Shown here: piece by piece, positions 54,100-64,000 of the stretch
How the letters are laid out: each line of letters opens with the position of its first letter
Position numbering within the stretch: position 1 is the stretch's first letter
Assembly (NCBI GenBank): GCA_023376005.1
Contig: CM042151.1
Location: 77,605,510 to 77,669,509 of the forward strand
Origin: Doryteuthis pealeii
Taxonomy: Eukaryota; Mollusca; Cephalopoda; Myopsida; Loliginidae
Direction: 5' to 3'
Length of the DNA: 64,000 nucleotides
The notes under the pieces: generated by a model
Databases searched by the model: none
What the model was told of the DNA's origin: nothing
Seen by the model: the letters and a program-made list of their open reading frames with translations, nothing else
Position numbers and translations under genes: made by a program

Positions 54100-55655
54100 T
54101 AACTCTATTGGATAGACTCTTGTTCATTACTGATAGAAATACATAGCCAGTGGTGATCACTATGAGCTAGTGTTTTATAGATGAAAAGATGCTATATCAA
54201 ATGGTGTTATTGTGTTCTGTATATTTTCAGAGATGCTGATAGGTATACGTCCTGCATCCCTGACTCATAAAGATCTAAAAGGACACAGTAAAATTGTATC
54301 CATGCATTCCAGGAACACACCTAAGGATGCAATTTTTCCATTAAAAAATCCTCATACGTTGCACACAACCAACCCGTAACAATTCAGGGATGTGAGTTCT
54401 ATGCTAATCAGCAGAAAGTAGCTTTGTTTTTTAACAGGAAATTTCCACTGCCGACAAGAATTTCTGGCCTTGTGCCTAACTCAGATATTGCTCAACCCTG
54501 TTGTAAATACTATTTTTTTTGTTGTTTTTTTTTTTCTTCCCTCACCATTTCAAGCTAACTGTAAATATGTTTCAATATTTTCTTAGAAACAAATTAAACA
54601 GGATGAGGTACATGGTAGGTGTTAGACAGCTTTAGCTGCTTCATTTGAGAAAACTTTCTCTTTCCCTTTCTCCAATTTATAAATAAAAACCCTATAATTT
54701 ATTAAGAAACTTTCGTTGGGATCAATCAAAATTTTCTGTGGTTTCATTGAAATCAAATCCATACATCACAGGATACACTAAATTAAAAAGCTATAAGAAT
54801 TACTGTATTTGTTGTATTTTTGATAGAAACAAAAATTGGTAGCATTACTTTTAGAGCCTTTCTCACATTTTTATAATGATCATCATGACTTTTTTTACTT
54901 GTTTCTTTCTTTGTCTACCTGTGACATCTGCTAAGAATAGTGTAGTATCTGCACACATTTCCACATGGAAGATGAAAATCTAATAAATACTGTAATAATC
55001 ATCTATATATTGTCTGGTTTTTATTTTGCATTTTTGATGAGGCATTAAATTTCATAAATGTTCATCTGCATATTTCATATCTCATTAAAAGTAAGTGGAA
55101 TGGCCTATTGTTGGTATCAGCCTGGCAGTGTGTTTGTTATATAACTGATGAGTAGCCTGTTAATTATGTACAGTAGCATAGATTTTGAAATAATGGTTAA
55201 TGGAAAGATACCAGAGGGATGATGGACACTTCATAATGCTGTATTGGCCTACACTTCCAGTTCGCAAGTGCAAACATGGGAAGTTAGTTTTGAGAAAATC
55301 AGTCTTTGGTTGGCTGTTGAAGAAGACTAATTGTAATGGCATTTCTTGTTCAATTAGCCAAATTCTCACATGTGAGATCTGGGATCTTAACTAAAATATA
55401 AACTCAAAAACAAAGCAAGTCTTGTGTTGTTACTAAGAACAAACAAGTACAGAAGAAACAACTATCAGATCCAAAGACAGATAGATTCAAAATAACAAAA
55501 GATCCAGCTACAGATACCAGCCCAAGCTAAGATGGAAGACAGCAAGATAGAAGCAACAGAAGAAGTCAAGTATACCTGCGTGCATCCACGGGTATGCAGG
55601 TGTACTCTACTATGCTGTACTGTGCGTAAGATGTGACACAAGACCAGTATGGTAT
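54100..55655. other. Non-coding stretch
   Basis: Holds a SINE-A 3' scrap near 55097-55135 (minus) and a CTTGTGTTGTTACTAAGAAC phrase at 55422 of the type seen at LTR-like ends (10285, 24717). No gene recognised. Confidence 0.4.
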
Positions 55656-55659
55656 GCAA

Positions 55660-55850
55660 AATATTCCCTTTTCACTAGCGCTAGACTAGGGAGATTGTTT
55701 TTGCATCTGAAGAGGAGCACTGCATCTACCAAAAGCTCACCCCTTTACCACACAGATCCAAGCTGTGCTCTGATTTGGCAATTGCCAGTATTGATTCTGA
55801 AACTTTGTGGTTACCAAGGTGGATGCTCTACCGACTGAAATTAATAGTTT
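55660..55850 (-). repeat. SINE family A copy
   Basis: Reverse complement of the body and head: TTTTCACTAGCGCTAGAC, CTTTACCACACAGATCCAAG, and GGATGCTCTACCGACTG at the head. Confidence 0.8.
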
Positions 55851-56057
55851 GCTTTTAAAATAAGTACATGGTTTCCATGAGTATACTGCCCTCTGATCCT
55901 AGTCTCATCCTAAGCAGAAGTGTCAATCCAAAATGTTCAGTGTCTTTAGCACACCATGCTTTGTATCAAAGTGTCACTGCTCAGTATGTATGTCTAAAAT
56001 CAAAATGTCCTATCTGTATCTGTGAAAATTGATTAAATATAGTAAAAAATAAGTAAA

Positions 56058-56168
56058 GTCAGCAGAGTGTTCTGTTGTTGGTATCAGTCGAACAATGAGG
56101 GAATCTATCCACTTTTCACTAGCAATAGATCTGGAAGTTTTTTTTTACTGAGGTGTGGAGTGAGGAGG
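56058..56168 (-). repeat. SINE family A, 3' part
   Basis: GTTGGTATCAGTCGAACAAT, GGGAATCTATCCACTTTTCA, GAGGTGTGGAGTGAGG. Confidence 0.7.
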
Positions 56169-56502
56169 TAATTACGCAGTAAAACCTCTGTTAAAAGGAT
56201 TTGATCTGGGCACATTTGAAATTTTTCTTACCATAATAATTGTCCATGACAGTATATTATTTCTAATCCCCAATAATTGCCACACATAAAAAGAAATACA
56301 AGTCTGTCTAGGCATTTCGCTCTCATTGTACCTTTCAAAAAAAAAGTTAAACATTCAATATAAATATTGTATATTTGTCCACAAATGAGTTTTTACTTTC
56401 ACTACCTTTAAAAACACAAACTTAAGAAAAATGCGTATTTGCAAAATAGTTTTTATATAGTTTTATATTTCTAAAAAAGCAGATACACCAAAAAGCCTTC
56501 AT

Positions 56503-57729
56503 TCAAAGATGAGTTTTCAAATGAGATTTTAAGTTACCCTTTAAAGAAAAGGCTTTATCACACACTTGACAAGCAAAGGGTGTCTCTCCTGTATGAGTTT
56601 TTATATGGGTTTTCAAGTTACTGTTTTGAGAAAAGGATTTGCCACAAGCTTCACAAGAAAAAGGTGTTTCTCCTGTATGAGTCCTCATGTGAGTTTTCAA
56701 ATCACTCTTCTGAGAAAAAGATTTAGCACAGACTTCACAAGTAAATGGTGTCTCTCCAGTATGAGTTCTCAAATGTCTATTCAAGTTACTCTTTTGAGAA
56801 AAATCTTTACCACATATATCACAAGCAAATGGGGTCTCTCCAGTATGAGTTCTCACATGAGTTTTCAAGTCACTCTTTTGACAAAAAGCTTTGCTACATA
56901 ATTCACAGTGGAATGGAAACTCTCCAGTATGTGTTATCATGTGTCTCTTCAAATTAATTTTTGTAGATAAACATTTGCCACAAACCTCACAAGGATATGG
57001 AGTCTCACCAGTATGAGTTCTCATATGAACTTCCATCAGAATCTTCCTAGAAAAAGATTTACCACAAACTTCACATTGAAATGGCAACTCACCAGTATGA
57101 GTTCTTACATGTCTTTTTAAGATAGTTATGGTCGAAAAGGCTTTACCACAAACTTCACAAGGATATGGTGTTTCTCCAGTGTGGGTTCTCACATGGGCTC
57201 TCAAGGTTTGATTTTCAGAAAAAGCTTTTCCACATACTGCACAAGGAAATGGAGTTTCTCCAGTGTGTATTCTCATGTGAGTTTTTAGATTACTTGTTGT
57301 AGAAAAAGATTTACCACAAATTTCACACTGAAATGGCAACTCACCAGTATGAGTTCTTACATGAGTTTTTAAAATACTTATAGTGGAAAAGGCTTTACCA
57401 CAGATTTTACAAGAATATGGTCTCTCACCAGAGTGGATCCTCATATGGGTTTTCAAGGCATAATTATCAGAAAAAGTTTTCTCACATACTTTACAAGGAA
57501 CTGGTGCTGCTCCAGAGTGTTTTTTCACATGTTTATTTAAATTACTTTTTGTGGTAAAAGTTTTTCCACACACTTCACAACGATATGTATTCTCTCCAGC
57601 ATGACATTTTAGATGATTTTTTAGATTATCTTTTCTTGAAAATTTTTTACCACATTCTTCACATTGAAATGAAACCTCTCCTGTATGTAATTTCACATGA
57701 ATCTCCATTTTGATTTTATTTTTGCATAT
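56503..57729 (-). CDS. C2H2 zinc-finger protein, 14 fingers, TGETP-linker subfamily
   Basis: Coding exon on the minus strand with 14 complete C2H2 fingers and an incomplete one at the N-terminus (CKNKIKMEIHVKLH). A splice acceptor (AATATTCTTTCAG) ends at 57730, in phase with this partial finger, so its first half should be in an upstream exon; alternatively translation starts at Met (57708), giving 401 residues. The longer frame from 57786 would include intron sequence. Linkers are mostly HTGETPF, with threonine where the canonical TGEKP has lysine, plus HTGELPF and HSGAAPV. Fingers carry the usual CGK-F pattern, unlike the CGSAF pattern of genes A-C, so it is a separate subfamily. Last fingers have Q-S-D/N-T contacts. 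No effector domain. The frame is intact to a stop after KSHLKTHL. Likely nuclear and nucleic-acid-binding; target unknown. Confidence 0.85.
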   Translation of the reverse strand: MCKNKIKMEIHVKLHTGEVSFQCEECGKKFSRKDNLKNHLKCHAGENTYRCEVCGKTFTTKSNLNKHVKKHSGAAPVPCKVCEKTFSDNYALKTHMRIHSGERPYSCKICGKAFSTISILKTHVRTHTGELPFQCEICGKSFSTTSNLKTHMRIHTGETPFPCAVCGKAFSENQTLRAHVRTHTGETPYPCEVCGKAFSTITILKRHVRTHTGELPFQCEVCGKSFSRKILMEVHMRTHTGETPYPCEVCGKCLSTKINLKRHMITHTGEFPFHCELCSKAFCQKSDLKTHVRTHTGETPFACDICGKDFSQKSNLNRHLRTHTGETPFTCEVCAKSFSQKSDLKTHMRTHTGETPFSCEACGKSFSQNSNLKTHIKTHTGETPFACQVCDKAFSLKGNLKSHLKTHL

Positions 57730-57789
57730 CTGAAAGAATATTGGCTTCCACTCCCAGAATATATACTTTGAAGGAATTTCATACAAAAA

Positions 57790-58480
57790 TTCCTAATCTT
57801 CCATATTGTATGTGTAAGTGCTCCTCTTTTTCAGCTTGCATACACTTGAAATCTGAAATAGCAAAATACATCAAGATATATTAATATATTTCCGTTTTTA
57901 TTTAATAAAATATATAAATTAGAAAGGATAACAAAACTGAATAAAAATGCATATAAAAAAACTGACTTATTATTAATTGATTCCTATATAAAATAATCCA
58001 AAGGATTGATTTTAATACTGGTAATAACTGAACTGATGCAACATTTATTTATAGCTATTGGTTATTTTAATTGTTTATAAACCAAATAAATCCAAATGTA
58101 AAGTTAAATAATAAGTAATGCACAATAGCTTCCCTCCATAAAAAAATTATAAAAAAAACAAACAGTAAGAAGTGAAAATATAGTTTGCTGTTTTATTTTT
58201 TTTCAGAAATAAACAACAAAACCAAGTTCTTCAAACTACAAAGGAACACTAATTTAAATAAATCTATATTTTATTTATTTTCATTTTACCCTTATTTTTA
58301 AATGAATCTTTGTTAATCAGTAATATTGATAATTTAATCTTGTATTATCTTTCATATTCCTAATTTTATTTACTTTGTATTGCAAAACTCTTGGCTCATC
58401 ACTTGCACAACAGCGAGAAACAGTGCATATCAGAAACAAGAATACCCTTCTCTCCAATTACTCAAGAACATGTTTATTAT
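57790..58480. other. Upstream region of the 14-finger gene, AT-rich
   Basis: The presumed intron or promoter. I found no clear upstream exon or core promoter. Confidence 0.4.
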
Positions 58481-58489
58481 TTACCCAAC

Positions 58490-58765
58490 CCATCCTCCAT
58501 GGATAGGATGAGACACAAGGTAAGTTTTTAAGCAGAGTAAAGTTGGTTTGAATTCACTTTTCCTTCTTCAGGACTGGTTACGTGCCGAAGGCTAAAGAAC
58601 CTAGTCCACCTACTATTTTCCCATAGTTGTGTGGAAAAGAGATGGATTCATGCCTTTCCCAAGAGTATTTGCACAAAGTGAAATGTAGAGAGCTTCAACC
58701 AGGATTTGAACTCAGGGCATAGATTCTATTTTCTATGATAAACATTACATAAGACACCTACTTAC
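58490..58765 (-). repeat. SINE family B copy
   Basis: GATGAGACACAAGGTAAG, GCTAAAGAACCTAGTCCACC, TGCCTTTCCCAAGAGTATTT, CAGGATTTGAACTCAGG. A short 3' scrap also at 59030-59080 (TTCACTACAGGTAGGATGTG). Confidence 0.75.
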
Positions 58766-59099
58766 ACACTAGTAGTATTGAGAGTATATTTTAATTTTTT
58801 TAGATGAAGTTTAGTCAATCATTAATAATTTTGACTAGTATTATCCTATTTTATAGAAAGATAATAATAGTCAAAATTATTAATTATACAAATGCCTCCC
58901 ATCTTTCTCATTGTCTCATAAAATCTCTCTCCATATATATAGCAAGACTGGACAGTTATATAATGATAATGCACTGACTGTATCACATGCAGAAGAGTAA
59001 TACCTCCCAAAAAGGGGTGTCCTGAGTAGGTATTTACCCAACCGTTCACTACAGGTAGGATGTGACACAAGGTTGCAAGTATAAGACATCCAGGAAGAA

Positions 59100-60635
59100 C
59101 CAAAATATTTACCTAACCCACGTGTTTGTGAAGAAGTTTGTTATGAATAAAATCAATTTGAGCACATAGAAATGTGTGTTGTTCTTAATCTTAACACAAA
59201 ATAAGAAAAACAGTTTGGGGTGGTGAGAAGATGGTACAAAGAAACACAGCAGGTGACAGAAGAATAAGTAAGGAACTGGGCAATTGATCAAAGATAGCAG
59301 AAGGCTATCTACAACACAAAGCTTACCCAAAAAAGAAGGGGACATGAGTTCAAGTCACAATAAAAGCTTATTCTTGTTTCTGCACTGTTCTCCCTGTTAT
59401 ATAAATGACTATAGGGATTGGCCCCTATATTTTTATGGCATGTGGAATTGACCGAATTAAAATAATTAAGTTATCTTAAACAACTAGTTTTTACAATTGT
59501 ATGTCATGAGTTTAGAATTAGGTAAACAAAAGAGAATCGAATGAAAATTAGTTTGGAAATATTTTAGGAAACAATAGAAACAATGGTTTAAATTCCATTG
59601 AAAATATGTACATCATCATGTTGCAAAATCATCCGATATTTACGTCATTAAAAAACAGCTGATATTTGAAAATTCCAATATTAAATTTAACTTAATAATC
59701 ATGTAGACAATGACAAAAGAAAATTATAAAAAGGCCCACAGAGCTGAAAAACTTAATTGGGAGCTTACGCTCTTCCCGACTCAACAGAGTTGGAGCTGAT
59801 GCTCCTAACTCAACAGTGGGAACGGACGCTCTTCACAATACAACACAATGGGGAGAAGACGCTGTCTGAAAACATAAAATACGACTCAACAAGTCCGTCT
59901 ATTTTTGTGTTTCATATTTTTTTTCTCTCCTACTCAATACAACACAAGTTTCAATCACAGACATTGTTTTATCAAAACTGCTACAATTTGACATATCCAA
60001 TCACACAAATATAAACAATAATGAGCACTTTATAAACACAACTACATACAGACACATACAGTCTGCAACACCGCAGAAAGAACAATTGAATATACCAATT
60101 GTAAATTAATGTATATAAAGTTTGTTTCTTTTATCAATTTTGTCTTTTTTGTTTTCTATGGAAACTACATTTCCATAGTCTTATACATTTAAATTGTGGG
60201 TATCAAAACTCGGATCTTCTTCAACTACACACTCACCAAACAAATTCGGTCCCTACATGACTGTCATGTAATTAAAACAGTCTATAGAGAATTCGGATTA
60301 AAAAGAAAATGGTAATCGTTTTCTGGGTAAAGAAAAAGAGAAAAAAAGAAGAAATAAGAACAAAAAGAAAATTAAGTTTTAAGATTCTAAGCACTCAAAG
60401 TATGTCAGCCAGTGACTGGTCAATGACCCTTGAACTAGATAAAAAAACTGGAAGTACCAAATTTTCTGCAGAAGAACGGAAATGGATATGTCCTTCACCC
60501 ACCCCGGGGCCACAAACGTAAGTAAAGGGAACTGTCTTATTTTTCACTAGGGTCTCTCTAGAAGAGTACATCATTTTTTGGGGCCCACCAGGCATTTGTT
60601 TTGGCTGACCAGGAGTAGTGCGCATAGTGGTAATG
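59100..60635. other. Non-coding stretch with a possible exon edge
   Basis: 59725-59880 is GC-richer with a TATA-like ATTATAAAAAGGCCC. The plus frame 60309-60514 ends at CACAAACGTAAGTAAAGG, which contains a consensus splice donor. The protein (ending FSAEERKWICPSPTPGPQT) is not recognised, so I do not call a gene. Confidence 0.3.
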
Positions 60636-60639
60636 AATG

Positions 60640-61059
60640 TGTGGCATTACTTTCGTATTTGCCTGGAGAGTTGTCTGCCCGTTTAGTTTGCTGGTTCCCG
60701 CTAGGGGCCTGTTATATTTAAGTGGCTGGTTTGAAAGTCTCTTGCTCTTTTCCTGTTGCCCGACCTACGAGACACATGGGTTAGACACGGTCTAGCCCTT
60801 CTTTTGGGGCTTTGACCCCCTTACATTACTGTAAGTGATTCACACAGCATGGACTATTCCTAGTCTCATGTCTGTGGCTTTTATGTTTATCTTTTTACCA
60901 TTCATGAATGTTCAGTATCTCTACTTTTGTATGTATGTTTATGTACACCTCTATGTATTATGTACCCTGTTTATCCATGTGCTGTACCATATTAAATGTT
61001 TTGTCTATCAACCTTTGTCGGAGTTTTATCTGCAAGTATATATCACTTTAAACCTTACA
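60640..61059 (+). mobile_element. Solo LTR, copy 2
   Basis: 420 bp, TGTGGCATTACTTTCG to CTTTAAACCTTACA, about 85% like 11362-11767 by eye. Flanked by AATG on both sides (60636-60639 and 61060-61063). TATA-like GTTATATTTAAGTGG. No internal genes. Confidence 0.85.
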
Positions 61060-61299
61060 AATGTAATTTATAATAGAAAAGTTTGACATTACTGTTCCTT
61101 TCTAAAAAACCATGAACTGAGAAAGAAATAACCCCTTTTTGACTATGACCCACTATTCCTTGTATGTTGTTTTTGTTGAAGTGCACTGCCTATGTTAATG
61201 TTGTTGTCTGTGTGTGACCCACAAGCTAACCAATACTACTTATGTGACTTGAGCCTTTTATGGCGCTGTGACCATGCTACATGACTACCTAAGTGAAAA

Positions 61300-63990
61300 T
61301 TTTATGAAAATCAGATAACTCCCTGATTTTTGGTATTTTTTGGTTTATCAATCAGTGGTGTTGGTGAATTGTTACATCTCAGCTACCATAGTATTAAGAT
61401 ATTTCACGGTCAATTTTTCTAAACAAGAAAACACAAAAATTGTTTAGTGGAGTTTTATTTGTCTGTATGTTTGGAACCAAAAATATATTTCATTTAAATA
61501 AAATATCAACATGAGAGTAATTTTTCTGTACATAGTATATTTAATATTTTTTGTTATTGATTTCTAAGAAGAAACTCTTAAGAGTGTTTTAAAACGTTGA
61601 TAAGATGGTTTGTTTTTATTGTGTTATAAATCTTCACAAATTTAATTGTTTAAAATGTATTAAAAATAAATTACATATGTAATATTATTTTGCTTTTTAC
61701 TGATGCTGATTATGTTACTTTTTGACAAAAACCAAAATTTGATCTTAAACAATGGATTTAAGCCTTCAAAACCAAATGTCAAACTAATTTAAATTCATAT
61801 TTTTAAGTGAAACTGTACACTTGAATTGTTGATCAATATATTAGTTCTGTTTTTAAAGCATTCTTCTTTAGGTATCAACAAAGATAACATGATAGACATA
61901 TTTTACAAAATCAATTCACCAAAAATCAGGGAATTATCCAATTTTAATGAAATTTTCAGTGTTGATTTATCAATCAATGAATTTTATAATGCATCAGTTA
62001 TCTTATTGCAAAACTTTTTTATTTTTTTCAGGTCACTTAACTTTGACCCACCCTTATTTTTGGAGCAAAAAATATCAGTGGGGTAATATAGAATTAAAAC
62101 TAATTACAGTATAAATAAAAATACAAAAGACCGAAGGTGTGAATAGAAAAACATTTTTTTAAAGGGAGCGATTTTGGTAGAAAATAAGTACAGAAAATCT
62201 GAGAATTAAATGTAAAAATAATTTTTTTTTCAATTTTGGGAGATTTTTATTATTCTGTAGTTTATGAAATATAATTTCCTTTTAGATTATCAATGAAAAA
62301 ATTATACATCAATATTTGTTTTGTTTAAAAGGGTGTGGGCCTAACTTTTCAATTGAGTTTTCTCTGATAATTATTAGATAACCATATTAAAGTAAAAATA
62401 ATATTATTAAATAATATTTGTTTTTAGAATCTAAAAATATGAAATTTAAAATTCAAAATTATGCGATATATATTTTAAATGAATTTTATCTATTAATTAG
62501 GTATATAAATTGTTGCTCTAAAGACTCATAATGATGGAAGTGAATATTTATTTTAAAGAATTTTGATTCATTTTCATTGAATCAGTTTGATTGAAATGAT
62601 TCTGAAATTTAAAAGAAAGAATTCATTGATTGATAAGACGACACTGAAAATTTTATTAAAATCAGATAATTCCCTGATTTTTTTGGGGTTTTTTGTTTAT
62701 CAATCTGAGGCACTTATCAGCCACTGCTCATTAACATTTTATTTGCTGACTTTTGTCAACAAAAAATGCAAGATTTCTTTTTGCACTCTTAATTTTTCTG
62801 TGTGTTTGGAACAAAAAGAAAAAAAAAGAAGAAAAAAAAGAAGATATTTCATTTAAATAAAACATCAACAAGTTAGTAATTCTTCTGTACATAGTGAATT
62901 AATGTTTTTTTGTTATTGACTTCTCAGAAGAAACTTTTTAAAGTGTTTTAAAATGTTGATAAGTGGATTTGTTTTAAGTGTGACATAAATTTTCACTTTG
63001 TCATTTTTGGGGCGAATTTAATTGTTTAAAATGTATTAAGAATAAATTACATATGTGATATTATTTTGCTTACTTTATTGATGCTCATTATGTTACTACT
63101 CTTTGACTTAAACAAAAATTTGACCTTAAATAATCGATTTAATTAATTTTAATTCGTTTTTAAAGTGAAAATTGGTGTGTATTTTGTTGATACCTATTCT
63201 TTTACTAGGTACCAATAAAATAGGTCATGTGATCAGTTTAAGCCATATTGAAGGAAGAAATGTAAATATTTTAAAACTTAAAAAAAAAATCTTGCAAAAA
63301 AGAAAAAAAAGAACATAAAGAGTTGTAACAAAGAAAAACAGTTAATTCAAACATCAAATTATCCGATTTGGGAAAAATTACTCACTGTTATCTTGAAAAA
63401 TAAGTAAAACAGTCCATTTTTTTTACAACAGGGTCAGTTTCCTTACTGATATTTTTTAGCAGAATTCTATATTCATGGTTCTTTTACTAAAAAGCTCACA
63501 CATTGAAACTTATAAAAATCTTCTGATATAATTATTCAGACTTTTGTCTTTATAGAAAAAAAAATCGTTTTTTGTTGGTTCATTTTTTCATATTTCATGA
63601 AATAAAATGGGGGCGGGGTAGACCTTGTGAAAAATATTTCCCCTAATATATTTGAGGAAAAAACGATTTTAGACATATTTACATCTACAGGTAAATAAAT
63701 ATGGAAATTTTTCATAGAATTTTTTTAAAAGCCGGTTGATTTGAGCTACGTTAAATTTCAATTGATTTAACGGTGCAAAGATGTAAACATTGTTTCCGTT
63801 CATAATTTTCATTATTTCCCTAAGCTGAATTTTTTTTTTTAAATCATCAGGAGTTTTTGTAAGGTTTCTTCTTTCGAATGGGCAAAAAATTTTGAAAATA
63901 TTAAACTTTATGCAAGTTCTATTGCGTTAAATATAGGGGGGGGGTAAATTTCACAGGGAAAATTGGTGGTAACTACTATTCTTACACAAG
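61300..63990. repeat. AT-rich repeat block, copies of intron-type repeats
   Basis: 61905-62080 and 62100-62220 match 16670-16960 (CACCAAAAATCAGGGAATTA; AGGTCACTTAACTTTGACCC; GTATAAATAAAAATACAAAAG). 62640-62690 is the opposite orientation. 61440-61760 and 62860-63130 resemble each other (TTTTCTGTACATAGTATATT versus CTTCTGTACATAGTGAATTA), an internal duplication of about 0.3 kb. 63090-63195 and 63740-63870 are inverted relative to 2.5-2.85 kb. No gene recognised. Confidence 0.6.
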
Positions 63991-64000
63991 ACAAATTTGA

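Noticed and set aside
1..64000. CRISPR array, bacterial operon or defence island
   Set aside because: The tandem repeats present lack uniform repeats with unique spacers; the window is eukaryotic in base composition, splice signals and repeat content.

Overview
The window is an AT-rich, repeat-dense piece of an animal nuclear genome, most likely from a mollusc and plausibly a coleoid cephalopod. Support: long intronless arrays of C2H2 zinc fingers in tandem gene copies, two families of tRNA-derived SINE-like repeats, abundant (TAA)n and (GATA)n microsatellites, TTAGGG-type telomere-like runs, and the AAGGGAGATAA motif that I associate with molluscan DNA from memory. The species assignment is inference. 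No bacterial-type operon, CRISPR array, rRNA gene or convincing functional tRNA gene is present.

The only convincing protein genes are C2H2 zinc-finger exons, all on the minus strand: gene A (13178-14641, 17 fingers), gene B (28161-28784, 7 fingers), gene C (29844-30404, 6 fingers plus a broken one) and an unrelated-subfamily gene (56503-57729, 14 fingers). A, B, C and a remnant D (34185-34275) belong to one duplicated unit. Their flanking DNA aligns copy to copy over kilobases (units at about 10549-15090, 23037-29260, 29235-30560 and 32805-34290). Each intact copy has a splice acceptor just upstream of the finger exon. About 3.6 kb upstream of gene A there is a conserved module with a minus-strand GTAAGTATAACG donor. 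The same module recurs at 3.3-4.4 kb and 38.6-39.8 kb, so it may be the 5' non-coding exon of this gene family. Genes A and B end at the same place through a similar 2-nt deletion, and a decayed finger array continues downstream of each.

The rest is mobile and repeated DNA. There are non-LTR retrotransposon pieces (RT fragments at 1.1 and 34.5 kb; a cluster of 3' ends at 5.0-7.3 kb; minus-strand ends at 43.5 and 45.7 kb). There are two solo-LTR-like copies (11.4 and 60.6 kb), three non-autonomous hAT-type foldback elements with 8-bp target duplications (16.2, 37.0 and 53.6 kb), and a 1.8-kb terminal-inverted-repeat element (43.7-45.5 kb). One SINE family (A) recurs about eight times and another (B) about five times. 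There is a roughly 130-bp satellite (51.1-53.4 kb), a 0.5-kb polypurine tract (46.5-47.0 kb) and two decayed genes of probable transposon-associated families (19.5 and 21.7 kb).

Points most worth a second look: the conserved 5' modules and the finger exon they predict just left of the window; the shared frameshift in genes A and B; the telomere-repeat-bearing hAT element; a head-to-head palindrome encoding a small PEVK-like repeat peptide (47.4-47.7 kb); and a GC-rich, hairpin-rich insertion between 26-bp direct repeats (44.8-45.1 kb). Boundaries of repeats were drawn by eye and are approximate unless a target duplication is cited.
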